DNA of 64,000 nt from [Clostridium] clostridioforme AGR2157 (GTDB lineage: Bacteria > Bacillota > Clostridia > Lachnospirales > Lachnospiraceae): NCBI RefSeq assembly GCF_000424325.1, contig NZ_AUJR01000012.1:41432-105431 (forward strand), given 5' to 3'. Positions within the stretch are counted from its first letter, which is position 1. Every line of letters begins with the position of its first letter. The notes beneath the pieces were generated by a model. It was not told the origin of the DNA and made no database searches. It saw only the letters and a list, made by a program, of their open reading frames with translations. A program made the position numbers and the translations under genes. Below are positions 1 to 9,372 of the stretch, piece by piece.

Positions 1-1
1 A

Positions 2-1870
2 CCGGAGGAAATCATTTCCCTGGAAAAGGAATACGATACCCCAAGGATTTCCCACTGCCACATAGAGCTGCCAGTTTCATGGGCCTATGTGGACACCAAC
101 GGCAAGATAACCGTGGTATCCTCCACCCAGATTCCCCACATAGTCAGGCGCTGTACGGCACAGGCCCTGGGAGTTCCAATCGGAAGGGTGCGCATCATAA
201 AGCCTTACATCGGAGGCGGCTTCGGCAACAAGCAGGACGTGCTCTATGAACCCTTAAACGCATTCCTGACCATGTCCGTCGGAGGACGGCCTGTCAGGCT
301 GGAAATCAGCCGGGAGGAAACCATCTCCGGCACCCGCACCCGCCACGCCATCAAGGGAAAATGTAAGGGCCTGGTGACAAGGGACGGACGCATCCTTGCC
401 AGGAAGCTGGAGGCCTATGCCAACAACGGCGCCTACGCATCCCACGGCCACGCCATCTGCGCCAACTGCGGCAATGTATTCAAGGACCTTTACAGGGATG
501 AGCTGGGTACTGAGGTGGACTGCTTCACCGTATACACCTCCTCTCCCACGGCCGGCGCCATGAGGGCCTACGGCATTCCCCAGGCAGCATGGTTTGCGGA
601 ATGTCTCACCGATGACCTGGCAGACGCCATTGGCATGGACCCCTGTGAATTCAGGCTGAAAAACTGCATGGAGGACGGATTCGTGGACCCGGCCAACGGC
701 ATCACCTTCCATTCCTACGGTCTGAAGAAATGCATCGAGGAAGGGCGCAGGCACATCCGCTGGGACGAGAAGTGGAGCGCCTACCGCAATCAGACCGGTC
801 CGGTCCGAAAGGGTGTGGGTATGGCTATCTTTTGTTATAAGACAGGCGTGCACCCCATCTCCCTGGAAACAGCTTCCGCCCGCATGATACTCAACCAGGA
901 CGGCTCCATGCAGCTGTGCATGGGCGCTACGGAAATCGGCCAGGGGGCCGACACCGTATTCACCCAGATGGCTTCACAGGCAACCGGCATAGCCTTTGAC
1001 AAGGTCTACATCGTATCCACCCAGGACACGGACGTGACCCCCTTTGACACCGGGGCCTATGCATCCCGCCAGACCTATGTGTCCGGCATGGCCTGCAGGA
1101 AATGCGGTGAGGAATTCCGCCTTAAGATACTGGAATACGCCGCCTACATGCTGAGCCACGATGTAAGCGACCTCTCCAAAACCGTGTACGCCGACGAAGT
1201 AAAGGCAGCAGCTGCCCTGCTCCGGGAGACTCTGGGACTTAAGGAAGGGGCACTGGTGTCGCCGGATATGCTGGACATAGAGAACAGCAAAATCGTGGTA
1301 AGCGGAGGGGATCCGGTGCTCTTCGACCTGTCCGTGGTAGCTGACACTGCCTTTTATTCCCTGGACCGCTCCGTACATATCACAGCCGAGGTCACCAGCC
1401 AGTGTAAGGACAACACATTTTCCTCCGGCTGCTGCTTTGTGGAAATCGAGGTGGACATTCCCCTTGGACTGGTGACGGTGAAGGATATCATCAATGTCCA
1501 TGACTCAGGAGTGCTCATCAATCCTATGACCGCGCGGGCCCAGGTCCACGGCGGCATGAGCATGGGACTGGGATACGGGCTTTCGGAGGAGCTGCTGGTA
1601 GATGAAAAGACAGGCAGGCCCTTAAACAATAACCTGCTGGATTACAAGATTCCCACTGCCATGGATACGCCGGACTTAAACGTGGCGTTCATCGAGCTGG
1701 AGGACCCAACCGGCCCTTACGGAAACAAATCCCTGGGCGAGCCTCCTGCTATTCCGGTGGCCCCCGCTATCCGGAACGCCATCTTAAACGCCACCGGAGT
1801 CCACATGGATGTGACTCCCATGACCGCCCAGCGGCTCATAGAAAAATTCAAAGAAAAAGGTCTGATATAA
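2..1870 (+). CDS. xdhA: Xanthine dehydrogenase-type molybdopterin-binding subunit (5' partial)
   Basis: This is the large catalytic subunit of a molybdenum hydroxylase, which hydroxylates a purine such as xanthine at the Mo-pterin centre and passes electrons to the Fe-S and FAD subunits. The reading frame is open from base 2, so the start lies outside the window. About 620 residues are present; E. coli XdhA is roughly 750, so about 130 N-terminal residues are missing. Visible family motifs are the glycine-rich GGGFGNKQD, AMRAYGIPQ with the substrate-site Arg, GATEIGQGAD, and near the C-terminus SLGEPPAIPVAP, which carries the Glu expected to be the catalytic base. It is followed 10 bp later by the FAD subunit in the E. 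coli xdhA-B-C order. The exact purine substrate, and whether the enzyme is selenium-dependent, cannot be read from sequence. Confidence 0.9.
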   Translation, partial: PEEIISLEKEYDTPRISHCHIELPVSWAYVDTNGKITVVSSTQIPHIVRRCTAQALGVPIGRVRIIKPYIGGGFGNKQDVLYEPLNAFLTMSVGGRPVRLEISREETISGTRTRHAIKGKCKGLVTRDGRILARKLEAYANNGAYASHGHAICANCGNVFKDLYRDELGTEVDCFTVYTSSPTAGAMRAYGIPQAAWFAECLTDDLADAIGMDPCEFRLKNCMEDGFVDPANGITFHSYGLKKCIEEGRRHIRWDEKWSAYRNQTGPVRKGVGMAIFCYKTGVHPISLETASARMILNQDGSMQLCMGATEIGQGADTVFTQMASQATGIAFDKVYIVSTQDTDVTPFDTGAYASRQTYVSGMACRKCGEEFRLKILEYAAYMLSHDVSDLSKTVYADEVKAAAALLRETLGLKEGALVSPDMLDIENSKIVVSGGDPVLFDLSVVADTAFYSLDRSVHITAEVTSQCKDNTFSSGCCFVEIEVDIPLGLVTVKDIINVHDSGVLINPMTARAQVHGGMSMGLGYGLSEELLVDEKTGRPLNNNLLDYKIPTAMDTPDLNVAFIELEDPTGPYGNKSLGEPPAIPVAPAIRNAILNATGVHMDVTPMTAQRLIEKFKEKGLI

Positions 1871-1880
1871 GGAGAAGGTT

Positions 1881-2771
1881 ATGTTTGATATCAAATCATT
1901 TTATGAGGCCAAGGATGTGGCTGACGCCATAAATGCCCTGGTAAAAAATCCTGACGCCGAAATCATAAGCGGCGGCACAGACGTTCTGATTCGTGTCAGG
2001 GAGGGAAAGGATGCCGGAAGGTCCGTTGTATCCATCCATAATATAGAAGCATTAAAGGGAGTCCGCCTCCTTGATGACGGCGATCTGTGGATAGGTGCAG
2101 GCACTGCATTTTCCCATATCACCAACGACGCCCTGATCCAGAAATACATACCCATGCTGGGGGACGCTGTGGACATGGTGGGCGGACCCCAGATACGCAA
2201 CACCGGAACCATCGGCGGCAATATCTGCAACGGCGCCACCTCGGCTGACTCCGCTTCCACCATGTGGACCCTGGAGGCAGATGTTCTGTTAGAGGGCCCG
2301 GAGGGCAGACGCAGTGTGCCGGTCTGTGAATTCTATACAGGTCCCGGCCGGACGGTCCGTGAACGGACCGAGGTCTGTACCGGTTTCCTGGTACACAAAA
2401 GCAGCTTCGAGGGCTGGAGCGGCCATTACATCAAGTATGGCAAGAGAAAGGCCATGGAGATTGCCACCCTGGGCTGTGCGGTGCGTGTAAAGCTGAGCCG
2501 GGATAAGGAACGGATTGAGGACGTCAGGCTGGGATACGGCGTGGCCGGTCCTACTCCCCTGCGCTGCCGGAGGGCAGAGGATGGTTTAAAGGGTCACGCT
2601 GTCAATGACAGTGCGGCTATCCTGGCTTTTGGCAAGGCTGCCCTGGAAGAAGTGAACCCCCGCTCCTCATGGAGGGCGTCAAAAGAATTCCGTCTGCAGC
2701 TCATTGAAGAATTATCCAAACGGGCCCTGGCAGAGGCAATAAAAAAAGCAGGAGGTGCGGTCAATGATTAA
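1881..2771 (+). CDS. xdhB: Xanthine dehydrogenase FAD-binding subunit
   Basis: This 296-residue subunit carries FAD and relays electrons from the Fe-S subunit to NAD+ or another acceptor. Its length matches E. coli XdhB. The CoxM/FAD-binding signatures are present: ISGGTDVLIRVREG near residue 30, GGPQIRNTGTIGGNIC near residue 100 and KYGKRKAMEIATLG near residue 185. A GGAG ribosome site lies just before the ATG. The 3' end overlaps the start of the Fe-S subunit gene by 8 bp, indicating translational coupling. It belongs to the same operon as the upstream Mo subunit. Confidence 0.93.
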   Translation: MFDIKSFYEAKDVADAINALVKNPDAEIISGGTDVLIRVREGKDAGRSVVSIHNIEALKGVRLLDDGDLWIGAGTAFSHITNDALIQKYIPMLGDAVDMVGGPQIRNTGTIGGNICNGATSADSASTMWTLEADVLLEGPEGRRSVPVCEFYTGPGRTVRERTEVCTGFLVHKSSFEGWSGHYIKYGKRKAMEIATLGCAVRVKLSRDKERIEDVRLGYGVAGPTPLRCRRAEDGLKGHAVNDSAAILAFGKAALEEVNPRSSWRASKEFRLQLIEELSKRALAEAIKKAGGAVND

Positions 2772-3264
2772 GATTGTACACATGAAAGTAAATGGTAAGG
2801 AAGTGGAGCTGGCTGTGGATGAAAGGGAATCCCTGCTCGATACCCTGCGCCAGCGTCTGGGGCTTACATCCGTGAAAAAGGGCTGCGAGGTCGGGGAATG
2901 CGGCGCCTGTACCGTACTGGTAAACGGAGAAGCCATAGACAGCTGTATCTACATGACCCTGTGGGCCGAGGGAAAAAGCATCATGACAGTGGAAGGTTTA
3001 AAGGGGCCCAACGGGGAATTGTCACCCATTCAGAAGGCATTTATCGAGGAGGCAGCCGTACAGTGCGGTTTCTGTACCCCCGGCCTTATCATGAGCGCGG
3101 TGGAAATCGTGGGAACCGGAAAAAAATACAGCCGGGAAGAGCTTAAGAAGCTGATATCCGGGCATCTGTGCAGATGTACCGGCTATGAGAACATCCTCAA
3201 CGCCATGGAGCGCATTGTGGATGAGGTGTACCAGGTCAGCCACAGAACCAGCGGGACCGATTAA
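2764..3264 (+). CDS. xdhC: Xanthine dehydrogenase [2Fe-2S] subunit
   Basis: This is the small electron-transfer subunit with two [2Fe-2S] clusters. The plant-type ferredoxin cluster is seen as GCEVGECGACTVLVNG and the second, alpha-helical cluster as QCGFCTPG followed by HLCRCTGYENI. I chose the ATG at 2764 because a GGAGGT sits 7 bp upstream; a GTG at 2755 is in frame but would overlap that site. The protein is 166 residues, normal for the family. The gene name follows E. coli usage for the Fe-S subunit, not the unrelated XdhC maturation factor. Confidence 0.93.
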   Translation: MIKIVHMKVNGKEVELAVDERESLLDTLRQRLGLTSVKKGCEVGECGACTVLVNGEAIDSCIYMTLWAEGKSIMTVEGLKGPNGELSPIQKAFIEEAAVQCGFCTPGLIMSAVEIVGTGKKYSREELKKLISGHLCRCTGYENILNAMERIVDEVYQVSHRTSGTD

Positions 3265-3291
3265 CTATTATTAAAATAGGGGGAACAAATC

Positions 3292-4632
3292 ATGAACAGC
3301 AATACCAATTGCAGCATCAACAACATATACAGACTGGAAGGCAGGGTGCCCATTGCCAAGGCCATCCCCTTCGGCCTCCAGCACATCCTGGCCATGTTCG
3401 TCTCCAACCTTGCGCCTATTACCATCATAGCAGGCGCTGCCCAGCCGGCCCTAAGCCAGGCACAGACAGCCATCCTGCTTCAAAACGCAATGTTTGTGGC
3501 AGGAATCGCCACCATGATTCAGTTGTATCCCATCTGGCGGATTGGCTCTAAGCTTCCCGTTGTCATGGGCGTCAGCTTTACCTTCGTCACAGTCCTCAGC
3601 ACCATTGCCGCCAACTACGGTTATCCCGCCGTGGTGGGAGCCGTGCTCATAGGCGGTATCTTTGAAGGAACCCTGGGACTTCTGGCCAAATACTGGCGCA
3701 GAATCATTACCCCTGTGGTGGCTGCCTCTGTGGTTACAGCCATCGGATTTTCCCTTTTTACGGTGGGCGCCAGGTCCTTTGGCGGCGGATACGCAGACGA
3801 CTTCGGTTCCGCCCAGAACCTGATTCTGGGTACCATCACCCTGCTGACCTGTCTTTTGTGGAACATCTTTGCCAAAGGATACTTAAAACAGCTGTCCGTA
3901 CTGGCCGGCCTGATTGTGGGGTATGTAATCGCCATCTTCCTCGGGAAAGTGGATTTGAGCCTGATTATGTCCGGCGGAATCATCTCCTTCCCCCATCTGC
4001 TGCCCTTTATGCCTGAGTTCCATGCAGGGGCCATCATCTCCGCCTGCATCATCTTCCTGGTGTCTGCGGCAGAGACCATAGGCGACACCTCGGCCCTGGT
4101 TTCAGGCGGTTTAAACCGCGAAATCACGGGAAAGGAAATATCCGGCTCCCTGGCCTGCGACGGCTACGCATCCACCCTCTCCACTGTATTCGGATGTCCT
4201 CCCGTGACCTCATTCTCCCAGAACGTGGGCCTGGTGGCCATGACAAAGGTGGTCAACCGTTTCACTATCATGACAGGGGCGGCCTGTATGCTTCTGGCCG
4301 GACTCCTTCCGCCTGTGGGAAACTTTTTTGCTTCCCTGCCCCAGGCAGTGCTTGGCGGATGCACCATCATGATGTTCGGCACCATCCTTACCTCCGGCGT
4401 ACAGATGATTGCCAAATGCGGCTTTTCCCAGAGGAACATAGTCATTGTCTCCCTCTCCCTGGCAGTGGGCATCGGCTTTACCACAGCCAGTGAAATTGGG
4501 ATCTGGGATATCTTCCCTGAATTGGTCCGGTCCGTATTTTCGGCCAATGTGGTGGCTGTTGTATTTGCCGTTTCCGTATTTTTAAGCCTGGTGCTTCCAA
4601 AGGATATGGATATCAAGACCCTGGAGGGGTAA
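3292..4632 (+). CDS. NCS2-family purine/xanthine permease
   Basis: This is a 446-residue multi-spanning membrane protein of the nucleobase:cation symporter-2 family, importing xanthine, uric acid or another purine. The NCS2 signature is clear as SQNVGLVAMTK near residue 310, and AETIGDTSA near residue 265 is the conserved substrate-site segment. It sits 27 bp after the Fe-S subunit with a GGGGG ribosome site, so it is probably co-transcribed and supplies the dehydrogenase. Family membership is firm; which purine it carries is inferred from the neighbours. I saw no convincing terminator in the 133 bp before glgC. Confidence 0.88.
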   Translation: MNSNTNCSINNIYRLEGRVPIAKAIPFGLQHILAMFVSNLAPITIIAGAAQPALSQAQTAILLQNAMFVAGIATMIQLYPIWRIGSKLPVVMGVSFTFVTVLSTIAANYGYPAVVGAVLIGGIFEGTLGLLAKYWRRIITPVVAASVVTAIGFSLFTVGARSFGGGYADDFGSAQNLILGTITLLTCLLWNIFAKGYLKQLSVLAGLIVGYVIAIFLGKVDLSLIMSGGIISFPHLLPFMPEFHAGAIISACIIFLVSAAETIGDTSALVSGGLNREITGKEISGSLACDGYASTLSTVFGCPPVTSFSQNVGLVAMTKVVNRFTIMTGAACMLLAGLLPPVGNFFASLPQAVLGGCTIMMFGTILTSGVQMIAKCGFSQRNIVIVSLSLAVGIGFTTASEIGIWDIFPELVRSVFSANVVAVVFAVSVFLSLVLPKDMDIKTLEG

Positions 4633-4765
4633 AGACTGAGCACTTTTTTATATTATCTTCCGTTTTTCATCATTTTTATAATTATTTTGCATAAATCTCT
4701 GTCTTTTTCCTCCAATATATGATACAATCTGTATAAATATCCAACACCAATCAGGGGGAAATGTT

Positions 4766-5974
4766 ATGGCTAAAGAAATGATTGCAATGCTTCTTGCCGG
4801 CGGCCAGGGTTCCCGTCTCTACGCGCTGACCCAAAAACTGGCAAAACCCGCGGTTCCTTTTGGCGGTAAATACCGCATCATCGATTTTCCGCTTTCAAAC
4901 TGCGTGAATTCCGGAATCGATACAGTGGGCATCCTGACCCAGTACCAGCCTCTTGTCCTGAACGAGTATATCGGCAATGGACAGCCCTGGGATCTGGACC
5001 GTCTTTACGGCGGTGTTCATGTACTCCCGCCCTACCAGAAAGCATCCGGTTCAGACTGGTACAAAGGCACGGCCAATGCCATCTATCAGAATATCTCCTT
5101 TATTGAACGGTACGACCCGCAGTATGTAATCATCCTTTCAGGAGACCAGATTTGCAAACAGGACTACAGCGACTTTCTTAAATTCCACAAGGAAAAAGGA
5201 GCCGAATTCAGCGTGGCTGTCATGGAAGTACCATGGGAGGATGCATCCCGTTTCGGACTCATGGTGGCTGACGGGGATGACCGCATCACCGAATTCCAGG
5301 AAAAGCCAAAGAATCCAAAGTCCAACCTGGCTTCCATGGGCATCTACATATTCAACTGGGACATCCTCAGACAGTACCTCATAGAGGATGAGGCTGACCC
5401 GCACTCTGAGAATGACTTTGGCAACAACATCATTCCCAACCTGCTGCGCGACGGACGCAGGATGTATGCTTATCACTTCAACGGATACTGGAAGGACGTA
5501 GGGACCATCTCCTCCCTCTGGGAAGCCAACATGGAGGTCCTGGACCCGGAGCACAGCGGCATCAATCTCTTTGATGAAAACTGGAAGATTTACAGCCGCA
5601 ACAGCGGTATGACCGGACACAAGATAAGCGGCAATGCCCTGGTAGAGAATTCCATGATTACCGACGGATGCCGTATAAACGGACAGGTCAGGCACTCCAT
5701 CCTCTTCTCAGGCGTAAAGGTTGAGGCCGGAGCACAGGTGGAAGACGCTGTTGTCATGGGCGGCACCACCATCAAATCAGGCGCCGTGGTAAAACATTGT
5801 ATTGTGGCTGAAAACGTGGTAATTGGAGAGAACGCAGTGGTTGGAGCCATGCCGTCTGACGGAGAAAAGGGCGTGGCCACCATCGGTCCCGGCATTGAAA
5901 TCGGGCCCAATGCCAAGATTGGTCCCAGTGCCATGGTAAAGAATAATGTAAAAGGCGGTGAAGAACAATGGTAA
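4766..5974 (+). CDS. glgC: Glucose-1-phosphate adenylyltransferase (catalytic)
   Basis: Makes ADP-glucose from ATP and glucose-1-phosphate, the first committed step of bacterial glycogen synthesis. The N-terminus carries the nucleotide-binding signature [14 protein letters not shown] and the [15 protein letters not shown] segment; a left-handed beta-helix region of hexapeptide-like repeats fills the last third ([18 protein letters not shown]). At 402 residues it has the normal Firmicutes length. A GGGGGA ribosome site precedes the ATG. The gene overlaps glgD by 7 bp. A TACAAT at 4723-4728 upstream could be a -10 box, but I see no good -35. Confidence 0.95.
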   Translation: MAKEMIAMLLAGGQGSRLYALTQKLAKPAVPFGGKYRIIDFPLSNCVNSGIDTVGILTQYQPLVLNEYIGNGQPWDLDRLYGGVHVLPPYQKASGSDWYKGTANAIYQNISFIERYDPQYVIILSGDQICKQDYSDFLKFHKEKGAEFSVAVMEVPWEDASRFGLMVADGDDRITEFQEKPKNPKSNLASMGIYIFNWDILRQYLIEDEADPHSENDFGNNIIPNLLRDGRRMYAYHFNGYWKDVGTISSLWEANMEVLDPEHSGINLFDENWKIYSRNSGMTGHKISGNALVENSMITDGCRINGQVRHSILFSGVKVEAGAQVEDAVVMGGTTIKSGAVVKHCIVAENVVIGENAVVGAMPSDGEKGVATIGPGIEIGPNAKIGPSAMVKNNVKGGEEQW

Positions 5975-7113
5975 ATTCCAATGCAAATGCCCTGGGCATC
6001 CTTTTTCCCAACAGCTATGATTCCCTGGTTCCCGACCTGGTCAGCGAGCGCCTGATGGCCTCCATTCCTTTTGCCAGCCGTTACCGTCTGGTGGATTTCA
6101 TCCTTTCCAGCATGGCGAACTGCGGAATTGACAATATTTCCCTGATTGTCCGCAGGAATTATCACTCCCTGATGGACCACCTGGGCTCAGGCCGTGAATG
6201 GGACCTGACGCGCAAAAACGGCGGCCTTAACCTGGTCCCGCCCTTTGCCGAAAAGACAGTGAGCATCTACAACGGACGCGTGGAAGCGCTGGCCAGTATC
6301 CTGGATTTCCTGAAGGAGCAGAAGGAAAAGTATGTGGTCATGGCCGATACAAACCTGGCTGTAAACTTTGATTTCAACGCATTGATTCAGGCCCATATGG
6401 ACAGTAATGCCGATGTTACCGTGGCATACAGGGAGGAACCCCTTCCCGGCGACCTCACCGGACACCGAGACATCGGAAAAAGCCTCTACTATACCCTGTC
6501 CATTGACAATGGCCGTGTTACCAAGATGTACATGAACTCCAAGGAACCGGGAGTGCAGAATTTCTCCATGAACATCTACATCATTGACCGGGAGCTCCTG
6601 ATTGACCAGATAAACACTGCCTATGTGCGCGGACAGGTATTCTTTGAGCGCGATATCCTGGCACCTCAGATAGGAAGGCTGAACGTGCATGCATTCCGCT
6701 ACGACGGATATGTGGCGCGAATCAGCAGCATGAAGAGCTATTTTGACGAGAATATGAAGATGCTGGACGATGCCAATGTGCATGCACTCTTCTCCGCCGG
6801 CAATCCCATCTATACCAAAATTCGCGACGACAATCCGGCCCGGTATATCAACGGAGCAATGGCCAGCAACATCATGGCTGCCGATGGATGCATCATCGAG
6901 GGAGAGGTGGAAAACAGCATCCTGTTCCGCGGTGTCAAGATAGGAAAGGGCGCCAGGGTAAAGAACTGTGTGCTCATGCAGGATACGGTGATAGAAGCAG
7001 GCGCCAGCGCGGAGTATGCTGTGACTGATAAGAATGTGACCATCACAAAAGGCAAGGATATAAAAGGCACTGATACGTTCCCGGTGTACGTGGCAAAGTA
7101 TCAGGTTGTATAG
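5968..7113 (+). CDS. glgD: GlgD, non-catalytic partner of glucose-1-phosphate adenylyltransferase
   Basis: This 381-residue GlgC paralogue overlaps the glgC stop codon and is surely co-translated. The catalytic GGxGxRL loop of GlgC is absent: the equivalent N-terminal stretch reads [14 protein letters not shown]. The fold is retained, with [16 protein letters not shown] and a C-terminal beta-helix ([18 protein letters not shown]). In Firmicutes GlgD joins GlgC in a heterotetramer and modulates its activity, and this gene fits that role. A strong terminator follows 20 bp after the stop. Confidence 0.93.
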   Translation: MVNSNANALGILFPNSYDSLVPDLVSERLMASIPFASRYRLVDFILSSMANCGIDNISLIVRRNYHSLMDHLGSGREWDLTRKNGGLNLVPPFAEKTVSIYNGRVEALASILDFLKEQKEKYVVMADTNLAVNFDFNALIQAHMDSNADVTVAYREEPLPGDLTGHRDIGKSLYYTLSIDNGRVTKMYMNSKEPGVQNFSMNIYIIDRELLIDQINTAYVRGQVFFERDILAPQIGRLNVHAFRYDGYVARISSMKSYFDENMKMLDDANVHALFSAGNPIYTKIRDDNPARYINGAMASNIMAADGCIIEGEVENSILFRGVKIGKGARVKNCVLMQDTVIEAGASAEYAVTDKNVTITKGKDIKGTDTFPVYVAKYQVV

Positions 7114-7133
7114 GAAGCAGCTGAACGGGCTGA

Positions 7134-7173
7134 AAAAGGAGGGTGTCCGCCCTGATGGGGACATCCTCCTTTT
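7134..7173 (+). terminator. Rho-independent terminator after glgCD
   Basis: A 15-bp stem (AAAAGGAGGGTGTCC against GGACATCCTCCTTTT, one G-T pair) with a 10-base loop is followed by T residues. It ends glgCD transcription and may also serve the decayed minus-strand gene whose stop it overlaps. Confidence 0.85.
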
Positions 7174-7270
7174 ATCCGCCGATCCTCTCCGGCCGGAACC
7201 TGAGATAATCCGATGAAACCAGCTTATACTCGATTCCGTCCACCTCCCCCAGAAAGCTGTCCTGATACAC
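7172..7270 (-). pseudogene. C-terminal remnant of an unidentified gene
   Basis: The minus strand encodes 32 residues with protein-like composition ending DYLRFRPERIGG and a stop; an in-frame TAG lies directly upstream of the GTG, and there is no ribosome site. This looks like the last exonless scrap of a gene that once converged on glgD. I do not recognise the family. Confidence 0.3.
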
Positions 7271-7316
7271 CTATATATTTTTTCAATCTCTAATCAAATG
7301 TCATTCAGAATATCGA

Positions 7317-7346
7317 TTGGACTATTTTTTCTCAGTTATTTATACT
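7317..7346 (+). promoter_or_regulatory. Sigma-A-type promoter of the activator/double-cubane operon
   Basis: TTGGAC and TATACT are separated by 18 bp, about 38 bp before the ATG at 7384. The surrounding sequence is A/T rich and follows the glgCD terminator. Confidence 0.55.
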
Positions 7347-7383
7347 CAAATAGGTATAGAAGCGAAAAAACAGTGGAGTTTAT

Positions 7384-8157
7384 ATGTTTAGTTTAGGGAT
7401 TGATTCAGGCTCAACCATGACCAAGGGGGTCCTGTTCGACGGAATGAATGTGGTGGGATGCCACATGCTTCCCACCTCCATGCGTCCGGGCGAGATTCTA
7501 AGAGACATTTACGACCAGCTTTACACAGAGGACACCGGGTTCGTGGTGAGCACCGGGTATGGCCGGGAACTTTTAAAGGAGGCGGACGCAAAAATCACAG
7601 AAATCACCTGCCACGGCGCAGGCGCCTCCTATCTGGCCCCTGGCTGTGATACAGTCATTGATATCGGCGGACAGGACTGTAAGGTCATTACCCTTGACAG
7701 CCATGGCCAGGTAAATGATTTTTTAATGAACGACAAGTGTGCGGCCGGCACCGGACGTTTCATGGAAATGATTATGGCCCGGGTAGGAAGCGACATCTCA
7801 CATCTGGACGAGTTCGTCCATGGATGCCGGCCGGTACCCATCAACAGCATGTGCGCTGTCTTTGCGGAAAGCGAGATTGTAGGACTGATGGCCCAGGAGA
7901 CGCCTCCGGGCGACATTGTACTTGGATGTGTCCACTCCATCTGCCACAGGACCGCCATCTTTGCACAGCGTCTGACAGGAGGACATCCTGATATTTTCTT
8001 TTCAGGAGGCTTGGCACAGTCAGAAGTCATGCGGTCCGTACTGGGAGAATATATGAACACCTCCCATATAACCACTCACCCACTCTCTCAGTATACCGGA
8101 GCCATAGGAGCCGCCGTACTGGGATATGGGAAACTAAAGAAAAGGAGCCGAAGCTGA
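7384..8157 (+). CDS. ATP-dependent activator of a double-cubane cluster protein (HgdC/BadF-type)
   Basis: This 257-residue member of the BadF/BadG/BcrA/HgdC ATPase family is an ASKHA-fold homodimer that bridges one [4Fe-4S] cluster and uses ATP to fire low-potential electrons into a partner. The phosphate-binding GIDSGSTMTKGVLFDG is at the N-terminus, VIDIGGQDCK near residue 95, and the two cluster cysteines appear in NDKCAAGTGRF near residue 120 and NSMCAVFAESE near residue 155. The partner gene begins 1 bp after this stop. The pairing with a single D-component-like protein, without an HgdA homologue, matches DCCP-reductase (E. coli YjiL) rather than a classical dehydratase activator. Confidence 0.88.
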   Translation: MFSLGIDSGSTMTKGVLFDGMNVVGCHMLPTSMRPGEILRDIYDQLYTEDTGFVVSTGYGRELLKEADAKITEITCHGAGASYLAPGCDTVIDIGGQDCKVITLDSHGQVNDFLMNDKCAAGTGRFMEMIMARVGSDISHLDEFVHGCRPVPINSMCAVFAESEIVGLMAQETPPGDIVLGCVHSICHRTAIFAQRLTGGHPDIFFSGGLAQSEVMRSVLGEYMNTSHITTHPLSQYTGAIGAAVLGYGKLKKRSRS

Positions 8158-8158
8158 C

Positions 8159-9307
8159 ATGGAGCTGAAAAAAGAACTGCCTGAAATATTTGAAGAATTT
8201 GCGGATGCAAGGAAGAATTCATTTCTTGCCATAAAAGAATTAAAGGAGGAAGGCATACCTGTGGTCGGTGTCTTCTGTACCTATCTTCCCAGGGAAATCC
8301 CCAATGCCATGGGCGCCTCTGTTGTGGGACTCTGCTCTGTTACTGACGAAACCATACCTGACGCTGAGAAGGATTTGCCCAGAAACCTCTGTCCCCTCAT
8401 CAAATCCAGCTACGGCTTTGCCAAGACGGATAAATGTCCCTTCTTTTATTTCTCCGACCTGATTGTAGGCGAGACAACCTGCGACGGCAAAAAGAAAATG
8501 TATGAGATGCTGGCTGAGTTTAAGCCCGTCCATGTCATTGAGCTGCCAAACTGCCAGACAGAGGCCGGAATAGGTCTTTACCGCCAGGAACTGATACGTT
8601 TTAAGGAGGTACTGGAAAAGAAATTCGGCACTGTCATCACAGAGGATGCCATCCGCCGCCAGATACATAACAGAAACCAGATTCTCGCGGCCCTTAACCG
8701 CCTCCAGTATGTGATGGCCCAGGATCCGGCCCCTGCCCTGGGACTGGATATCGTCAACATTGTTTACGGCACCGGGTTTAAGATGAAAATTGATACACTG
8801 GCAGAGGAAGTTAATGCCATCACGGATAAGATTGAGGCTGAATACACCCAGGGAAAGAATATTGGAAAGAGGGCCAGAATCCTTGTGACCGGTTCTCCCT
8901 CCGGCGGTGCCGCCCTCAAGGTGGTGCGCGCCATTGAGGATAACGGCGGCGTGGTGGTCTGCTTTGAAAACTGCTCCGGCATGAAACCGTTAGACCCCAT
9001 TGATGAGGATAACCCCGACGTATATGACGCCCTGGCCAGGAAGTACCTGAACATCGGCTGTTCCTGCATGTCCCCCAACCCCAGGCGTATGGAACTGTTA
9101 GACAGGCTAATTGACGATTTCCATGTGGACGGCGTGGTGGATTTGGTTCTACAGGCATGCCACACCTACAATGTGGAGACCTCCCTGGTCCGCAAGCTGG
9201 TGAAGGAGAAAAAAGGACTTCCCTATACCGTTGTGGAGACAGACTATTCCCAGGCCGACGTGGGACAGCTGAACACCAGGATGGCTGCTTTCATCGAGAT
9301 GCTATAA
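8159..9307 (+). CDS. Double-cubane cluster protein / 2-hydroxyacyl-CoA dehydratase D-component family
   Basis: This 382-residue protein belongs to the HgdB/FldC/YjiM family. Cysteines in family-typical places are seen in NLCPLIKSSYGF, KCPFFYF, TTCDGKKKMYE, ELPNCQTE, FENCSGM, CSCMSPNPR and QACHTYN. There is no alpha (HgdA) subunit nearby, so it is unlikely to be a normal 2-hydroxyacyl-CoA dehydratase. The activator-plus-single-subunit layout is that of double-cubane cluster proteins, which hold an [8Fe-9S] cluster and reduce small molecules such as acetylene in vitro. The physiological substrate of that group is unknown. A terminator follows. Confidence 0.85.
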   Translation: MELKKELPEIFEEFADARKNSFLAIKELKEEGIPVVGVFCTYLPREIPNAMGASVVGLCSVTDETIPDAEKDLPRNLCPLIKSSYGFAKTDKCPFFYFSDLIVGETTCDGKKKMYEMLAEFKPVHVIELPNCQTEAGIGLYRQELIRFKEVLEKKFGTVITEDAIRRQIHNRNQILAALNRLQYVMAQDPAPALGLDIVNIVYGTGFKMKIDTLAEEVNAITDKIEAEYTQGKNIGKRARILVTGSPSGGAALKVVRAIEDNGGVVVCFENCSGMKPLDPIDEDNPDVYDALARKYLNIGCSCMSPNPRRMELLDRLIDDFHVDGVVDLVLQACHTYNVETSLVRKLVKEKKGLPYTVVETDYSQADVGQLNTRMAAFIEML

Positions 9308-9317
9308 TGTAATATCC

Positions 9318-9353
9318 AAAAGGACAGCCTCAGGAAAAGAGACTGTCTTTTTT
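9318..9353 (+). terminator. Terminator after the double-cubane operon
   Basis: A stem GACAG-C-CTC pairs with GAG-A-CTGTC, flanked by A and T runs; six T residues follow. The next gene converges from the minus strand, so A-rich/T-rich flanks could make it bidirectional. Confidence 0.75.
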
Positions 9354-9372
9354 CGCTCATCACAGTCCCCGC

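Noticed and set aside
254..853. Long minus-strand frame inside xdhA
   Set aside because: It is antisense to a strongly conserved coding region, has no ribosome site and no recognisable motif; high-GC third positions create such frames.
6187..7164. 325-codon minus-strand frame across glgD
   Set aside because: It is the mirror of the conserved glgD frame and runs through its terminator; no start signal.
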